Below, in pieces: positions 9,686 to 17,710 of a DNA stretch of 21,657 nt (positions are counted from its first letter, which is position 1; the number at the start of each line of letters is the position of its first letter). The stretch is from DATAAM01 sp036260075 (GTDB lineage Bacteria > Actinomycetota > Acidimicrobiia > Acidimicrobiales > JAHWLA01). The DNA lies in assembly GCA_036260075.1 (NCBI GenBank), contig DATAAM010000075.1, positions 1 to 21,657 of the forward strand. The letters run 5' to 3'. The translations under genes and the position numbers were made by a program. The notes below the pieces were generated by a model. The model was given only the letters and a program-made list of their open reading frames with translations. It did not search any database and was not told where the DNA came from.

Positions 9686-10492
9686 CTATGCCGTGCGTGA
9701 CCGCCGGACCAGGACCCGACCCAGCAGCACCAGCCCGAGGGCGAGCGCCGTGATGCCGAGCGGGTCGATCGGGCCACCCGTGGTGGCCAGGGCGCCCCGG
9801 GAGAGTGTCGCCCCCAGGACCTTGGTGCCCGCCGGGGCCGGGCGGCTGATTGTCGTGCCGAGGACGGACGTGCCAGGCGTTGTCGACACCGTGGTCGGTG
9901 TTGTGGTGCCCGGTGTTGTCGTCGTCGTTGTTGTCTGTGTGGGTGTTGTGTTTGTCGGTGTTGTCGGTGTTGTCGTGCGCTTGCACGTCGAGTGCGCCGG
10001 GTTGCCCTTGCCCACGCCGTTGTTGCGGTCGTTGCACTCGTAGCCGCTGTCCTTGGTGTGTGTCGGCTTCTTGCCGTCGGCATTGCCGACGCACCCGTCG
10101 CAGGGCTTGCCACCCTGGTTCCCGTTGGGCTTGGCCGCGGGCCGGACGGGCGCCGAGCTGGTGCCCAGCGTCACCGCCGTGCCGCCGGACGACGTCGTCG
10201 AGGACGGCGAGGCCTGGGGCGACCCCGTGCTCGAGTTCGAGCTCGACGGCTGCGGGTCCGCCGACTGGGTCGACGGCGACGCCGACGACGAAGGCGGCGG
10301 GGGTGCCGGGTCCGCACCCACGTGCGGGTTGCCCGTCTTCCCGCCGTGATGCGGGTTACCGGTGTGCCCGCCGTTGTGCGGGTTTCCCGGTGGGCCGGTG
10401 CCGGGTGCGGCCGCTGCCGGACCGGCCACTGCGAGCAGCAGTGCTCCGGACACCGGCAACGTCACCGCCAACCGGCGAAGTGAACGTGCCAT
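9686..10492 (-). CDS. Cell-wall-anchored Cys-rich surface protein (LATTG), paralogue of the LPRTG protein
   Basis: This 268-residue protein has a signal peptide (1-29, LLLAVAGPAAAA). Three near-repeats GNPHxGGxT follow at about 36-61, then a Ser/Pro/Thr-rich stretch and a Cys-rich domain (about 128-171; Cys131, 134, 153, 170) with KPCDGCVGNADGKKP, GYECNDRN and GVGKGNPAHSTC, clearly related to the gene at 8579. A threonine-rich linker and two copies of VLGxTxSR (210-217 and 225-232) precede LATTG (235-239), a hydrophobic helix and a basic tail (VRRSRTA). LAxTG is the signal known for class E sortases of high-GC Gram-positive bacteria. The ATG at 10492 follows AGGGGGTAGG and starts the signal peptide; longer in-frame starts would overlap hspR. 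It lies 68 bases after hspR on the same strand. Confidence 0.85.
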   Translation of the reverse strand: MARSLRRLAVTLPVSGALLLAVAGPAAAAPGTGPPGNPHNGGHTGNPHHGGKTGNPHVGADPAPPPPSSSASPSTQSADPQPSSSNSSTGSPQASPSSTTSSGGTAVTLGTSSAPVRPAAKPNGNQGGKPCDGCVGNADGKKPTHTKDSGYECNDRNNGVGKGNPAHSTCKRTTTPTTPTNTTPTQTTTTTTTPGTTTPTTVSTTPGTSVLGTTISRPAPAGTKVLGATLSRGALATTGGPIDPLGITALALGLVLLGRVLVRRSRTA

Positions 10493-10560
10493 TGTCCTAC
10501 CCCCTGGTGCGGGCAGGTCAATGAAGTGCTGCGGCCCGCTCCACCACGGAGAGTAGGCGG

Positions 10561-10932
10561 TTATCGGCCGCCGCGGTAGAGAACTGGAGCCTGTTTTATG
10601 GGCACTAGGTCCCGTCTGTACTGCCGATGCACCTTTTCGACCGCTTCGCGCGCCTCGACCTCGGCCCGGGCCAGCCTCCGGCGGAGCTGCTCGTTCTCGT
10701 CCTCGAGGTGCATGACCCGGCGCACGCCCTCGAGGTTGAGCCCTGCCGCCGTGAGCTCCTGGATGCGGCGCAGGCGGGCGATGTCGCGCTCGCTGTAGCG
10801 CCGGCTGCCCCCGCCGGTGCGGGCGGGGTCGACCAGGCCCTTGCGCTCGTAGATGCGCAACGTCTGCGGGTGGACGCCCGCCAGCTCGGCGGCCACCGAG
10901 ATCACGTAGAGCGCTCGGGTGTCGTCGCTCAT
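10561..10932 (-). CDS. hspR: Heat shock repressor HspR (MerR family)
   Basis: The 123-residue protein is a MerR-type winged-helix regulator: YVISVAAELAGVHPQTLRIYERKGLVDP (about 9-36), then RTGGGSRRYSERDIARLRRIQELTAAGLNLEGVRRVM, and a charged coiled coil (about 75-105). The HPQTLRIYERKGL signature and its place at the end of dnaK-grpE-dnaJ identify HspR. In Streptomyces and mycobacteria HspR, helped by DnaK, represses the dnaK operon and clpB by binding HAIR sites. HAIR-like sites are present here before dnaK and clpB. Its ATG overlaps the dnaJ TGA (ATGA), so the two are translationally coupled. Confidence 0.95.
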   Translation of the reverse strand: MSDDTRALYVISVAAELAGVHPQTLRIYERKGLVDPARTGGGSRRYSERDIARLRRIQELTAAGLNLEGVRRVMHLEDENEQLRRRLARAEVEAREAVEKVHRQYRRDLVPIKQAPVLYRGGR

Positions 10933-12026
10933 CGCTCCACTCCAAGGTGACGGCGGGGCGAGTCGGCGGTGGCGGCGGCGAACGCCTCCACCGCCTGCCG
11001 CTGCTCCTCGGACAGGGCCTCGGGCACCACCACCTCCACGGTGACGAGGAGGTCGCCTGTGCCCGACGACGCCGGGGCGCCCTTGCCCCGCACGCGGAAG
11101 GTGCGCCCGGTGGGCGTGCCCGCGGGCACCTTCAGGGTGACCGACCCGTCGAGCGTGGGCACGGTGATCGACGCGCCCAGGGCGGCCTCGGGGAACGAGA
11201 CGGGCACGGTGAGCGTGAGGTCGTTGCCTCGTCGTCCGAACAGCTCGTGCGGGGCCACGCGCACCACCACGTACAGGTCGCCGGGAGGACCCCCATTCTG
11301 CCCGGCGCCGCCCCGGCCCTTCACCCGGATGCGCTGGCCGTCGTCGACTCCCGGCGGGATGCGCACCTTCACCTGGCGCGGCCTGCGCTCGAGCCCGCTG
11401 CCCCGACAGGTGGGGCAGGGCGTCTCCACCCGCATGCCCGTGCCCCGGCAGGTGGGGCAGGGCTGGCTGAAGGAGAACAGCCCCTGGTTGTCGTCGACCA
11501 CCCCCCGGCCGCCGCAGCGCGAGCAGATGACGGGCGAGGTACCGGGCGCCGCGCCGGTGCCGTGGCAGGTGTGGCAGGACGCCTCGCTCGTGAGGTTGAC
11601 CGTGGTGGTGACACCTTCGATCGCCTCTCGGAACGACAGGTGCAGCTCGGCCTCGAGGTTCTCGCCTCGCCGCGGCCCCGGCGCCCGGGTGGCCCGGCCG
11701 CGGCTGAACAGGCCGCCGAGAAGGTCGCCCAGGTCGTCCACCCGGAAGGAGGTGCCGAACCCCCCGCCGTTGCCGGTGGTGAACGTGCCGCCCATCGGCC
11801 CCAGGCGGCGGACCTCGTCGTACTCCTTGCGCTTGGCCGGGTCGCCCAGCACCTCGTAGGCGGCCGAGATCTCCTTGAACCGCTCCTCGTTGCCGCCCCC
11901 GGCGTCGGGGTGGTGCTGCTTGGCCAGCTTGCGGTAGGCGCGGGTGATCTCCTTCTCGGAGGCCGTCTCCGGCACCCCGAGGACCTTGTAGAAGTCCTTC
12001 TCGAACCACTCGCGCTGCGCCGGCAT
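10929..12026 (-). CDS. dnaJ: Chaperone protein DnaJ
   Basis: DnaJ (Hsp40) delivers unfolded clients to DnaK and stimulates its ATPase. The 365-residue product has the J domain (about 9-72, DFYKVLGV, HPD in KQHHPDAGG) and a Gly/Phe-rich region (about 78-112). It has four zinc-finger repeats CxxCxGxG (CHTCHGTG, CSRCGGRG, CPTCRGTG, CPTCRGSG; about 151-213), then the C-terminal client-binding domains with VKVRIPPGVDDGQRIRVKGRG. It starts with the REWFEKDFYKVLGV form typical of the actinobacterial DnaJ linked to dnaK. No good ribosome-binding site precedes the ATG; a perfect 7-bp hairpin (12039-12055) lies just upstream. The stop overlaps the hspR start. Confidence 0.96.
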   Translation of the reverse strand: MPAQREWFEKDFYKVLGVPETASEKEITRAYRKLAKQHHPDAGGGNEERFKEISAAYEVLGDPAKRKEYDEVRRLGPMGGTFTTGNGGGFGTSFRVDDLGDLLGGLFSRGRATRAPGPRRGENLEAELHLSFREAIEGVTTTVNLTSEASCHTCHGTGAAPGTSPVICSRCGGRGVVDDNQGLFSFSQPCPTCRGTGMRVETPCPTCRGSGLERRPRQVKVRIPPGVDDGQRIRVKGRGGAGQNGGPPGDLYVVVRVAPHELFGRRGNDLTLTVPVSFPEAALGASITVPTLDGSVTLKVPAGTPTGRTFRVRGKGAPASSGTGDLLVTVEVVVPEALSEEQRQAVEAFAAATADSPRRHLGVER

Positions 12027-12080
12027 AGCTAAGAGAGCATCGGCCGCAGGCCGATTTCCGCTTCATGCCCCGACGAGGGG

Positions 12081-12142
12081 TGGCAGCCGGGGAGGGACCC
12101 GGCCGTACGCCGGCACGGCCGGGAGGGGACCACCGGCTGCCA
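12081..12142 (-). other. Nested stem-loops between grpE and dnaJ
   Basis: An outer 10-bp stem TGGCAGCCGG (12081-12090) with CCGGCTGCCA (12133-12142) encloses an inner 9-bp stem CCCGGCCGT (12098-12106) with ACGGCCGGG (12115-12123). A separate hairpin ATCGGCC-GCA-GGCCGAT lies at 12039-12055. Together they fill most of the 130-base gap inside the otherwise tightly packed dnaK operon. They could attenuate transcription, stabilise the upstream dnaK-grpE message, or mark a processing site. Confidence 0.6.
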
Positions 12143-12156
12143 GGACCCCGAGGACC

Positions 12157-12654
12157 TCATCCCGTCACCTTCACCATGGCGGGCCGGAGGACCCGCCCCT
12201 TCCAGCGGTAGCCCGCCCGCATGACCTCGGACACGGTGGGCTCGGCGCCCTCCTCGCCCTCCTCGTGCATGACGGCGTCGTGCTCGGTGGGGTCGAAGGC
12301 CTGCCCCCCGGGGTCGATGCGCTCGAGCCCCTCCTTGGCCAGCATGTCGCGCAGCGCCCCCGCCACCTGGCGCAGCGACTCGTTGCCCTCGTCGTGGGCG
12401 AGCGCCAGGTCGGCGGCGTCGAGCACCGGGAGCAGCTTCTCCACCAACGTCTCGGCGGCCCGCTCCAAGTGCTCGGTCTGCTGCTTCAGGATCCGCTTCT
12501 TGTAGTTCTCGAAGTCGGCCTGGATGCGCTGGGCCAGCTCCCGGTACTCGTCGCGCTCGGCGGCCAAGGCGTCGATGTCGACCTCGATGGCGGCCTCGGC
12601 CTCCGCCACCTCCTGTTCGAGCTGCTCTTCGAGCTCGACGTCCGAGTCGGCCAT
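12157..12654 (-). CDS. grpE: Nucleotide exchange factor GrpE
   Basis: GrpE is the dimeric nucleotide exchange factor that releases ADP from DnaK. The 165-residue protein has an acidic N-terminus and a long coiled coil (about 25-75, DEYRELAQRIQADFENYKKRI). The C-terminal beta domain carries the signature from GLERIDPGGQAFDPTEHDAV to EVMRAGYRWKGRVLRPAMVKV. Its ATG directly follows the dnaK TAG with no gap, so translation is probably coupled. In transcription order it is second in the dnaK-grpE-dnaJ-hspR operon. Confidence 0.96.
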   Translation of the reverse strand: MADSDVELEEQLEQEVAEAEAAIEVDIDALAAERDEYRELAQRIQADFENYKKRILKQQTEHLERAAETLVEKLLPVLDAADLALAHDEGNESLRQVAGALRDMLAKEGLERIDPGGQAFDPTEHDAVMHEEGEEGAEPTVSEVMRAGYRWKGRVLRPAMVKVTG

Positions 12655-14490
<1,836 letters not shown>

Positions 14491-14540
14491 GGGTTCCTGC
14501 CTCCGTATGCGATCTGCTTGACGGGGATCAGGATAGCAAA

Positions 14541-14561
14541 CTTGAGCGTCTTGTTATCAAG
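14541..14561 (-). promoter_or_regulatory. HAIR operator and promoter of the dnaK operon
   Basis: On the minus strand the site reads CTTGATA, 7 bases, GCTCAAG. It matches the HspR consensus half-sites at 11 of 14 positions with exact spacing. A plausible -35 (TTGATA) lies inside the left half-site, with TGCTAT 17 bases or TATCCT 19 bases downstream as a -10, so HspR binding would block RNA polymerase. A further CCCCGTCAAG half-site lies nearer the gene. Confidence 0.85.
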
Positions 14562-14757
14562 GCGCTCGGGCGGTCGCCCTCGAACCGGCGTGCGGGGCTC
14601 GCCACCGGCGGTCGCCGGTACGGTGATGCGAGGCGTCGGCGAGGTGAGCCGGTGGAGCCTCGGCCGGGATGATCGAGGTGACACGACCCGTCCGGGGTCG
14701 CGTCGGGGAGGTGCCAGTGGACCGAGGGACTCGCGTGCATCGCTCGGGGCGGCGCCG

Positions 14758-15147
14758 GTGACGCAGCGTCGGCCGCGCCTCGTGGCCACGAGCGGCGCGA
14801 TCGGCTGGGCCGTGCTCATGGCCACCCTGGTCGCCTGGTCGTACGACCGGTACGACGTGCCGTACCCCGTGCCGTGGTCGGTGGGACTCGCGGTGGTCCC
14901 GAGCCTGCCGGTCTCCGGCTACGTCGTCGCCCGTCCCACCACCGCCAACCTCGCATTCCGTGGCATCGGCGTGGCCGTCGGGCTGCTGTGCCTGCTGTGG
15001 GCGATCGCCACGATGCGCACGGCGAGCTGCCAGGTGGACGCCTTCTGCGGGACCTCCGTCGTGCTGCCCGCGATGGCCGACGTCGGTGCCTTCCTCGCCT
15101 GCCGGGCCGGGCGGGGCCTCGTCGAGCAACGGCGTCGGCACCGCTGA
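14758..15147 (+). CDS. Small membrane protein, function unknown
   Basis: From the GTG at 14758 the product has 129 residues with three to four hydrophobic segments: about 10-28 (TSGAIGWAVLMATLVAWSY), 41-58 (SVGLAVVPSLPVSGYVVA), 66-86 (LAFRGIGVAVGLLCLLWAIAT) and a weaker one at 99-115. An outer loop holds two cysteines (ASCQVDAFC, 91 and 97) that could form a disulphide; the C-terminus is basic. I recognise no family. The frame is open further upstream to an ATG at 14626, but that stretch is polar and low-complexity and overlaps a -10-like box (TACGGT, 14619-14624), so I prefer the later start. It diverges from dnaK and converges on the secreted protein gene. 14562-14757 otherwise holds a perfect ACCGGCG/CGCCGGT dyad at 14604-14619. 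Confidence 0.55.
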   Translation: MTQRRPRLVATSGAIGWAVLMATLVAWSYDRYDVPYPVPWSVGLAVVPSLPVSGYVVARPTTANLAFRGIGVAVGLLCLLWAIATMRTASCQVDAFCGTSVVLPAMADVGAFLACRAGRGLVEQRRRHR

Positions 15148-15181
15148 GGCGGCGAAGCGCCCGACCGGAGGCGAACGGCCG

Positions 15182-15203
15182 GACGCTCCGCCGCCGGAGC
15201 GTC
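15182..15203. terminator. Terminator hairpin between convergent genes
   Basis: GACGCTCCG (15182-15190) pairs perfectly with CGGAGCGTC (15195-15203) around a 4-nt loop. It overlaps the stop codon of the secreted protein gene on the minus strand and lies 34 bases after the stop of the membrane protein on the plus strand, so it may serve both. Confidence 0.7.
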
Positions 15204-15894
15204 AGTTGGTGATCGTCACGTCGTAGAAGTCGCTGTGGTTGCCCCCTGCCGTGTCTGTGTAGCTGGTGTTGAACCGGTACGTGCCCGCCGTGGCGGGGTT
15301 CTGGACGACCCGCCGAGCCGGGCTCGACCCGGAGACGGTCCCGTTGATCGTCAGCGTGTTGGAGCCTGCGGTCGTCGACGAGCACACCGACGAGTACGGC
15401 ATTGTGGGCACCTCGATCTTGTAGTCGTGGTCGGCCTGCTTGACGATGAAGGCGTTGGTGGTGAACAGGCCACCGGCCGCCTCGATCGTCACCATCGCCA
15501 CCGTGCCCGAGGGTGTGGGTGTGGCCCAGGTGTTCTCCCACCTCACCGTGGTGTTGAGGTCGCTCTCCGGCGCGCAGAAGGGCTGCCACCGGGCGCGGGC
15601 TGTGCCCGAGCCGACCACGTCCTCGTCGTTGGGCACCGGCGTGATGGGGCTGGTGGCGCTGTCCTTGTGGGCCAGGTCGTAGCCCGCAGGCAGGTCGGTC
15701 ACCGATGTCTTCGGTGTGGCGCTGCCGTAGTAGCTGTAGCCGCGGATGTTCGGGTACTGGTCCTTCACGTAGGTCGTCTGCGTGACCTCGTACTGCATGT
15801 CGTGGCTCGCCTGGGCCGACTGGGCCGACAGGAGCAGGGAGCCGGCGACGGCCAAGGCGGCTTTGAGCCCCCGGCGGGCGCGGAACAGACGCAT
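15202..15894 (-). CDS. Secreted protein of unknown function
   Basis: The 230-residue protein has a clear signal peptide (basic start MRLFRARRGLK, hydrophobic core, cleavage near AQA-S at 29/30). The mature part is rich in Thr, Ser, Asn and Tyr with alternating beta-type hydrophobicity, has two cysteines (107 and 171) that could form a disulphide, and has no membrane anchor or sorting signal. The C-terminal half (NTLTINGTVSGSS, then TAGTYRFNTSYTDTAGGNHSDFYDVTITN) looks like immunoglobulin-like or beta-sandwich strands, but I cannot name a family. A strong ribosome-binding site (GAGGAGGA) precedes the ATG. It is transcribed alone and diverges from gpmA across about 250 bases that hold a palindrome at 16052. 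Confidence 0.8.
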   Translation of the reverse strand: MRLFRARRGLKAALAVAGSLLLSAQSAQASHDMQYEVTQTTYVKDQYPNIRGYSYYGSATPKTSVTDLPAGYDLAHKDSATSPITPVPNDEDVVGSGTARARWQPFCAPESDLNTTVRWENTWATPTPSGTVAMVTIEAAGGLFTTNAFIVKQADHDYKIEVPTMPYSSVCSSTTAGSNTLTINGTVSGSSPARRVVQNPATAGTYRFNTSYTDTAGGNHSDFYDVTITN

Positions 15895-16051
15895 GGGTCC
15901 TCCTCGGGACGAGTCGATGTGCCGTCACACGCGCTGGTGATGGTGGAGCTGCGTGACGAACCGCTCGCCAGGAGGCGCCCCCCGCCCCCGCCGTTGCACT
16001 CGAGGCTGCCGTCGACTGTGAGCACGGCGCTCGACCGGTGGTCCCCCCCAC

Positions 16052-16076
16052 CCATTGATACGCCGTCGATCAATGG
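16052..16076. promoter_or_regulatory. Perfect 8-bp dyad between divergent secreted-protein gene and gpmA
   Basis: CCATTGAT (16052-16059) and ATCAATGG (16069-16076) are exact inverted repeats 9 bases apart, AT-rich against a GC-rich background. This is typical operator geometry, about 70 bases before gpmA and 160 before the secreted gene. A second dyad GGCGAG/CTCGCC follows near 16094-16112. The rest of 15895-16145 shows nothing else I can name. Confidence 0.5.
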
Positions 16077-16133
16077 TCCATAGATGCGTGTAGGGCGAGT
16101 TCTACGCTCGCCGGGCGCTGCTGTCAAGGGGGC

Positions 16134-16139
16134 TAACTT
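16134..16139 (+). promoter_or_regulatory. -10-like box TAACTT before gpmA
   Basis: TAACTT fits TANNNT and ends 6 nt before the gpmA ATG at 16146, which suggests a leaderless transcript. There is no ribosome-binding site between the box and the start. Confidence 0.5.
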
Positions 16140-16145
16140 CGCTCC

Positions 16146-16883
16146 ATGGCGACGCTCGTGCTCCTGCGCCACGGCGAGAGCGTGTGGAACAGGGAGAACC
16201 TCTTCACCGGCTGGTACGACTGCGACCTGTCGGAGGAGGGCGAGAAGCAGGCTCGCAACGCCGGGCGCCTTCTGGCCGAGGCGGGCCTGCGGCCCGACGT
16301 GGCCCACACCTCGGTGCTGAAGCGGGCCGTGCGCACCGCCAACCTCACCCTCGAGGAGCTCGACCTCCTCTGGATCCCGGTCAAGCGGCACTGGCGGCTC
16401 AACGAGCGCCACTACGGGGCGTTGCAGGGCCTCGACAAGAAGGAGACGCTCGACCGCTACGGCGAGGAGCAGTTCATGCTGTGGCGACGCAGCTACGACA
16501 CGCCGCCGCCCGCTCTCGAGCCCGACGACGAGCGCCATCCCCGCTTCGACCCCCGTTACGCCGGGCTTCCGGTCGACCTGCTGCCCGCCACCGAGTGCCT
16601 GGCCGACGTGGTCGTGCGCATGCTGCCCTACTGGTACGACGGCATCGTGCCCGACCTGGTGGGCGGCCGGGTCGTGCTGGTGGCGGCCCACGGCAACAGC
16701 CTGCGGGCGCTGGTGAAGCACCTCGACGGGCTGAGCGAGGAGGAGGTCGTCGGCCTCAACATCCCCACCGGCCAGCCGCTCGTGTACGAGCTCGACGACC
16801 GCATGCGCCGGGTCGACGCCCGCTACCTCGATCCGGACGCCGCGGCCGCCGCCGCCGAGGCCGTCAGGAACCAGGGCCGCTGA
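16146..16883 (+). CDS. gpmA: 2,3-bisphosphoglycerate-dependent phosphoglycerate mutase
   Basis: This glycolytic and gluconeogenic enzyme interconverts 3- and 2-phosphoglycerate through a phosphohistidine. The 245-residue product has the usual length and motifs: LLRHGESVWN with phospho-acceptor His9, NLFTGWYDCDLSEEG, TSVLKRAVRTA, Glu87 in LNERHYGALQGLDK, and the second histidine His182 in VAAHGNSLRALVKHL. The C-terminus (NIPTGQPLVYELDD) is typical of the dPGM group rather than of a general histidine phosphatase. It is probably followed in the same direction by the GT-B-like gene after a 67-base gap containing an inverted repeat. Confidence 0.96.
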   Translation: MATLVLLRHGESVWNRENLFTGWYDCDLSEEGEKQARNAGRLLAEAGLRPDVAHTSVLKRAVRTANLTLEELDLLWIPVKRHWRLNERHYGALQGLDKKETLDRYGEEQFMLWRRSYDTPPPALEPDDERHPRFDPRYAGLPVDLLPATECLADVVVRMLPYWYDGIVPDLVGGRVVLVAAHGNSLRALVKHLDGLSEEEVVGLNIPTGQPLVYELDDRMRRVDARYLDPDAAAAAAEAVRNQGR

Positions 16884-16897
16884 CCGCCTCGGCCCCG

Positions 16898-16943
16898 TTT
16901 TCTTCGCAGGCCCGGCGCCCCAGGCCCGCATTTGCGGAGAAAA
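16898..16943. repeat. Imperfect 11-bp inverted repeat between gpmA and the next gene
   Basis: TTTTCTTCGCA (16898-16908) and TGCGGAGAAAA (16933-16943) pair with one mismatch around a 24-nt GC-rich loop. It starts 14 bases after the gpmA stop and ends 7 bases before the next ATG. It could be a gpmA terminator that also hides the next start, or a dispersed palindromic repeat. Confidence 0.6.
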
Positions 16944-16950
16944 TTGGCTG

Positions 16951-17688
16951 ATGCGGGCGCTGTTCGTGGGGCGGTTGGAGGTGCTGGCCGGGTTGGCGGC
17001 TGCCTACGAGGCGGCTGGGCACGACGTCGCCTTCGCCGGGGCGCCGCACACGGCGGGGGCGGTGGAGATGGCAGGGTTCGAGGCCCTCCACGCAGGCCTC
17101 GACGTGGAGGCCGAGCCCGACCACACCGCGGCCGCCTTGGCCGGCGACCTCGCTCCCCTGGCCCGGCAGTGGGGGGCCGACGTGGTGGTGCACGACGACG
17201 GCCCGCGGGCCGAAGGCGCCGAACTGGGAGCCGACCGGGGGGGCCTGCCCACGATCGTGGTGGCCGCCCGGCCCGTGCCGCCGCCCCGGGGCGGACCCGG
17301 CCGCGCCGTGGCCCACCTGGCCGTGCTGCCTCCGTCCTTCCAGTGGACGGCTCGCCCCGAGCGGTGGGCGCCCGGCTTCGCCTACCTCCGTCCCGGCCCC
17401 TTCCGGGCGCGGCCGCCCGACGAGGACGTGGCCGTGGGCTCGGCCGACTGGGCCTTCGTCATGGGCGCGCTGGCCGCGGGCACGCCCGTCGTCATGACCC
17501 CCGGCGACGACGAGGAGCTCGAGCTCGCCTTCCGCGTCACCGCCGCCGGCGCGGGCGTGCTCGACGGCCCCGGGGCCGTCCAGCATCTGCTCGACGAGCC
17601 GCTCTACTTCGCCAACGCCCGGCGCCTGCGCGCCGAGATCGACGCCATGCCTGCCCCCTCGACCCACGCCACAGGGCTCGCCGTGTAG
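16951..17688 (+). CDS. Short GT-B-like protein, degenerate glycosyltransferase family 1 relative
   Basis: The 245-residue protein resembles both ends of macrolide-type glycosyltransferases (GT1) without the middle. The N-terminus (AAAYEAAGHDVAFAGAPHTAGAVEMAGFEALHAGLD, 16-51) matches the acceptor-domain start. The C-terminus (ALAAGTPVVMTPGDDEELELAFRVTAAGAGVLDG, 173-206; ARRLRAEIDAMPAP, 223-236) matches the donor domain. Family members are usually about 400 residues. The sugar-nucleotide site, normally HxGxxT followed by DQ-x2-N, is replaced by SADWAFVMGAL and DDEELELA, so catalysis by the usual mechanism is doubtful. It may bind a ligand or partner instead. The ATG at 16951 is preceded by no clear ribosome-binding site. 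It converges with the winged-helix gene; a small hairpin spans its stop. Confidence 0.7.
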   Translation: MRALFVGRLEVLAGLAAAYEAAGHDVAFAGAPHTAGAVEMAGFEALHAGLDVEAEPDHTAAALAGDLAPLARQWGADVVVHDDGPRAEGAELGADRGGLPTIVVAARPVPPPRGGPGRAVAHLAVLPPSFQWTARPERWAPGFAYLRPGPFRARPPDEDVAVGSADWAFVMGALAAGTPVVMTPGDDEELELAFRVTAAGAGVLDGPGAVQHLLDEPLYFANARRLRAEIDAMPAPSTHATGLAV

Positions 17689-17693
17689 CGAGC
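17676..17693. terminator. Small hairpin spanning the GT-B-like gene stop
   Basis: GCTCGC (17676-17681) pairs with GCGAGC (17688-17693) around a 6-nt loop. It lies between convergent genes and is a weak terminator candidate. Confidence 0.35.
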
Positions 17694-17710
17694 GGGTCGT
17701 GCCCGACGCG

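Noticed and set aside
10309..10387. Short regular repeats resembling a CRISPR array
   Set aside because: They are in-frame codons for GNPHxGGxT peptide repeats, have no unique spacers of constant length, and have no cas genes nearby.
10493..10945. N-terminal extension of the LATTG surface protein to 10945
   Set aside because: It would be antisense-frame translation over hspR and would bury the signal peptide that begins at 10492 after a good ribosome-binding site.
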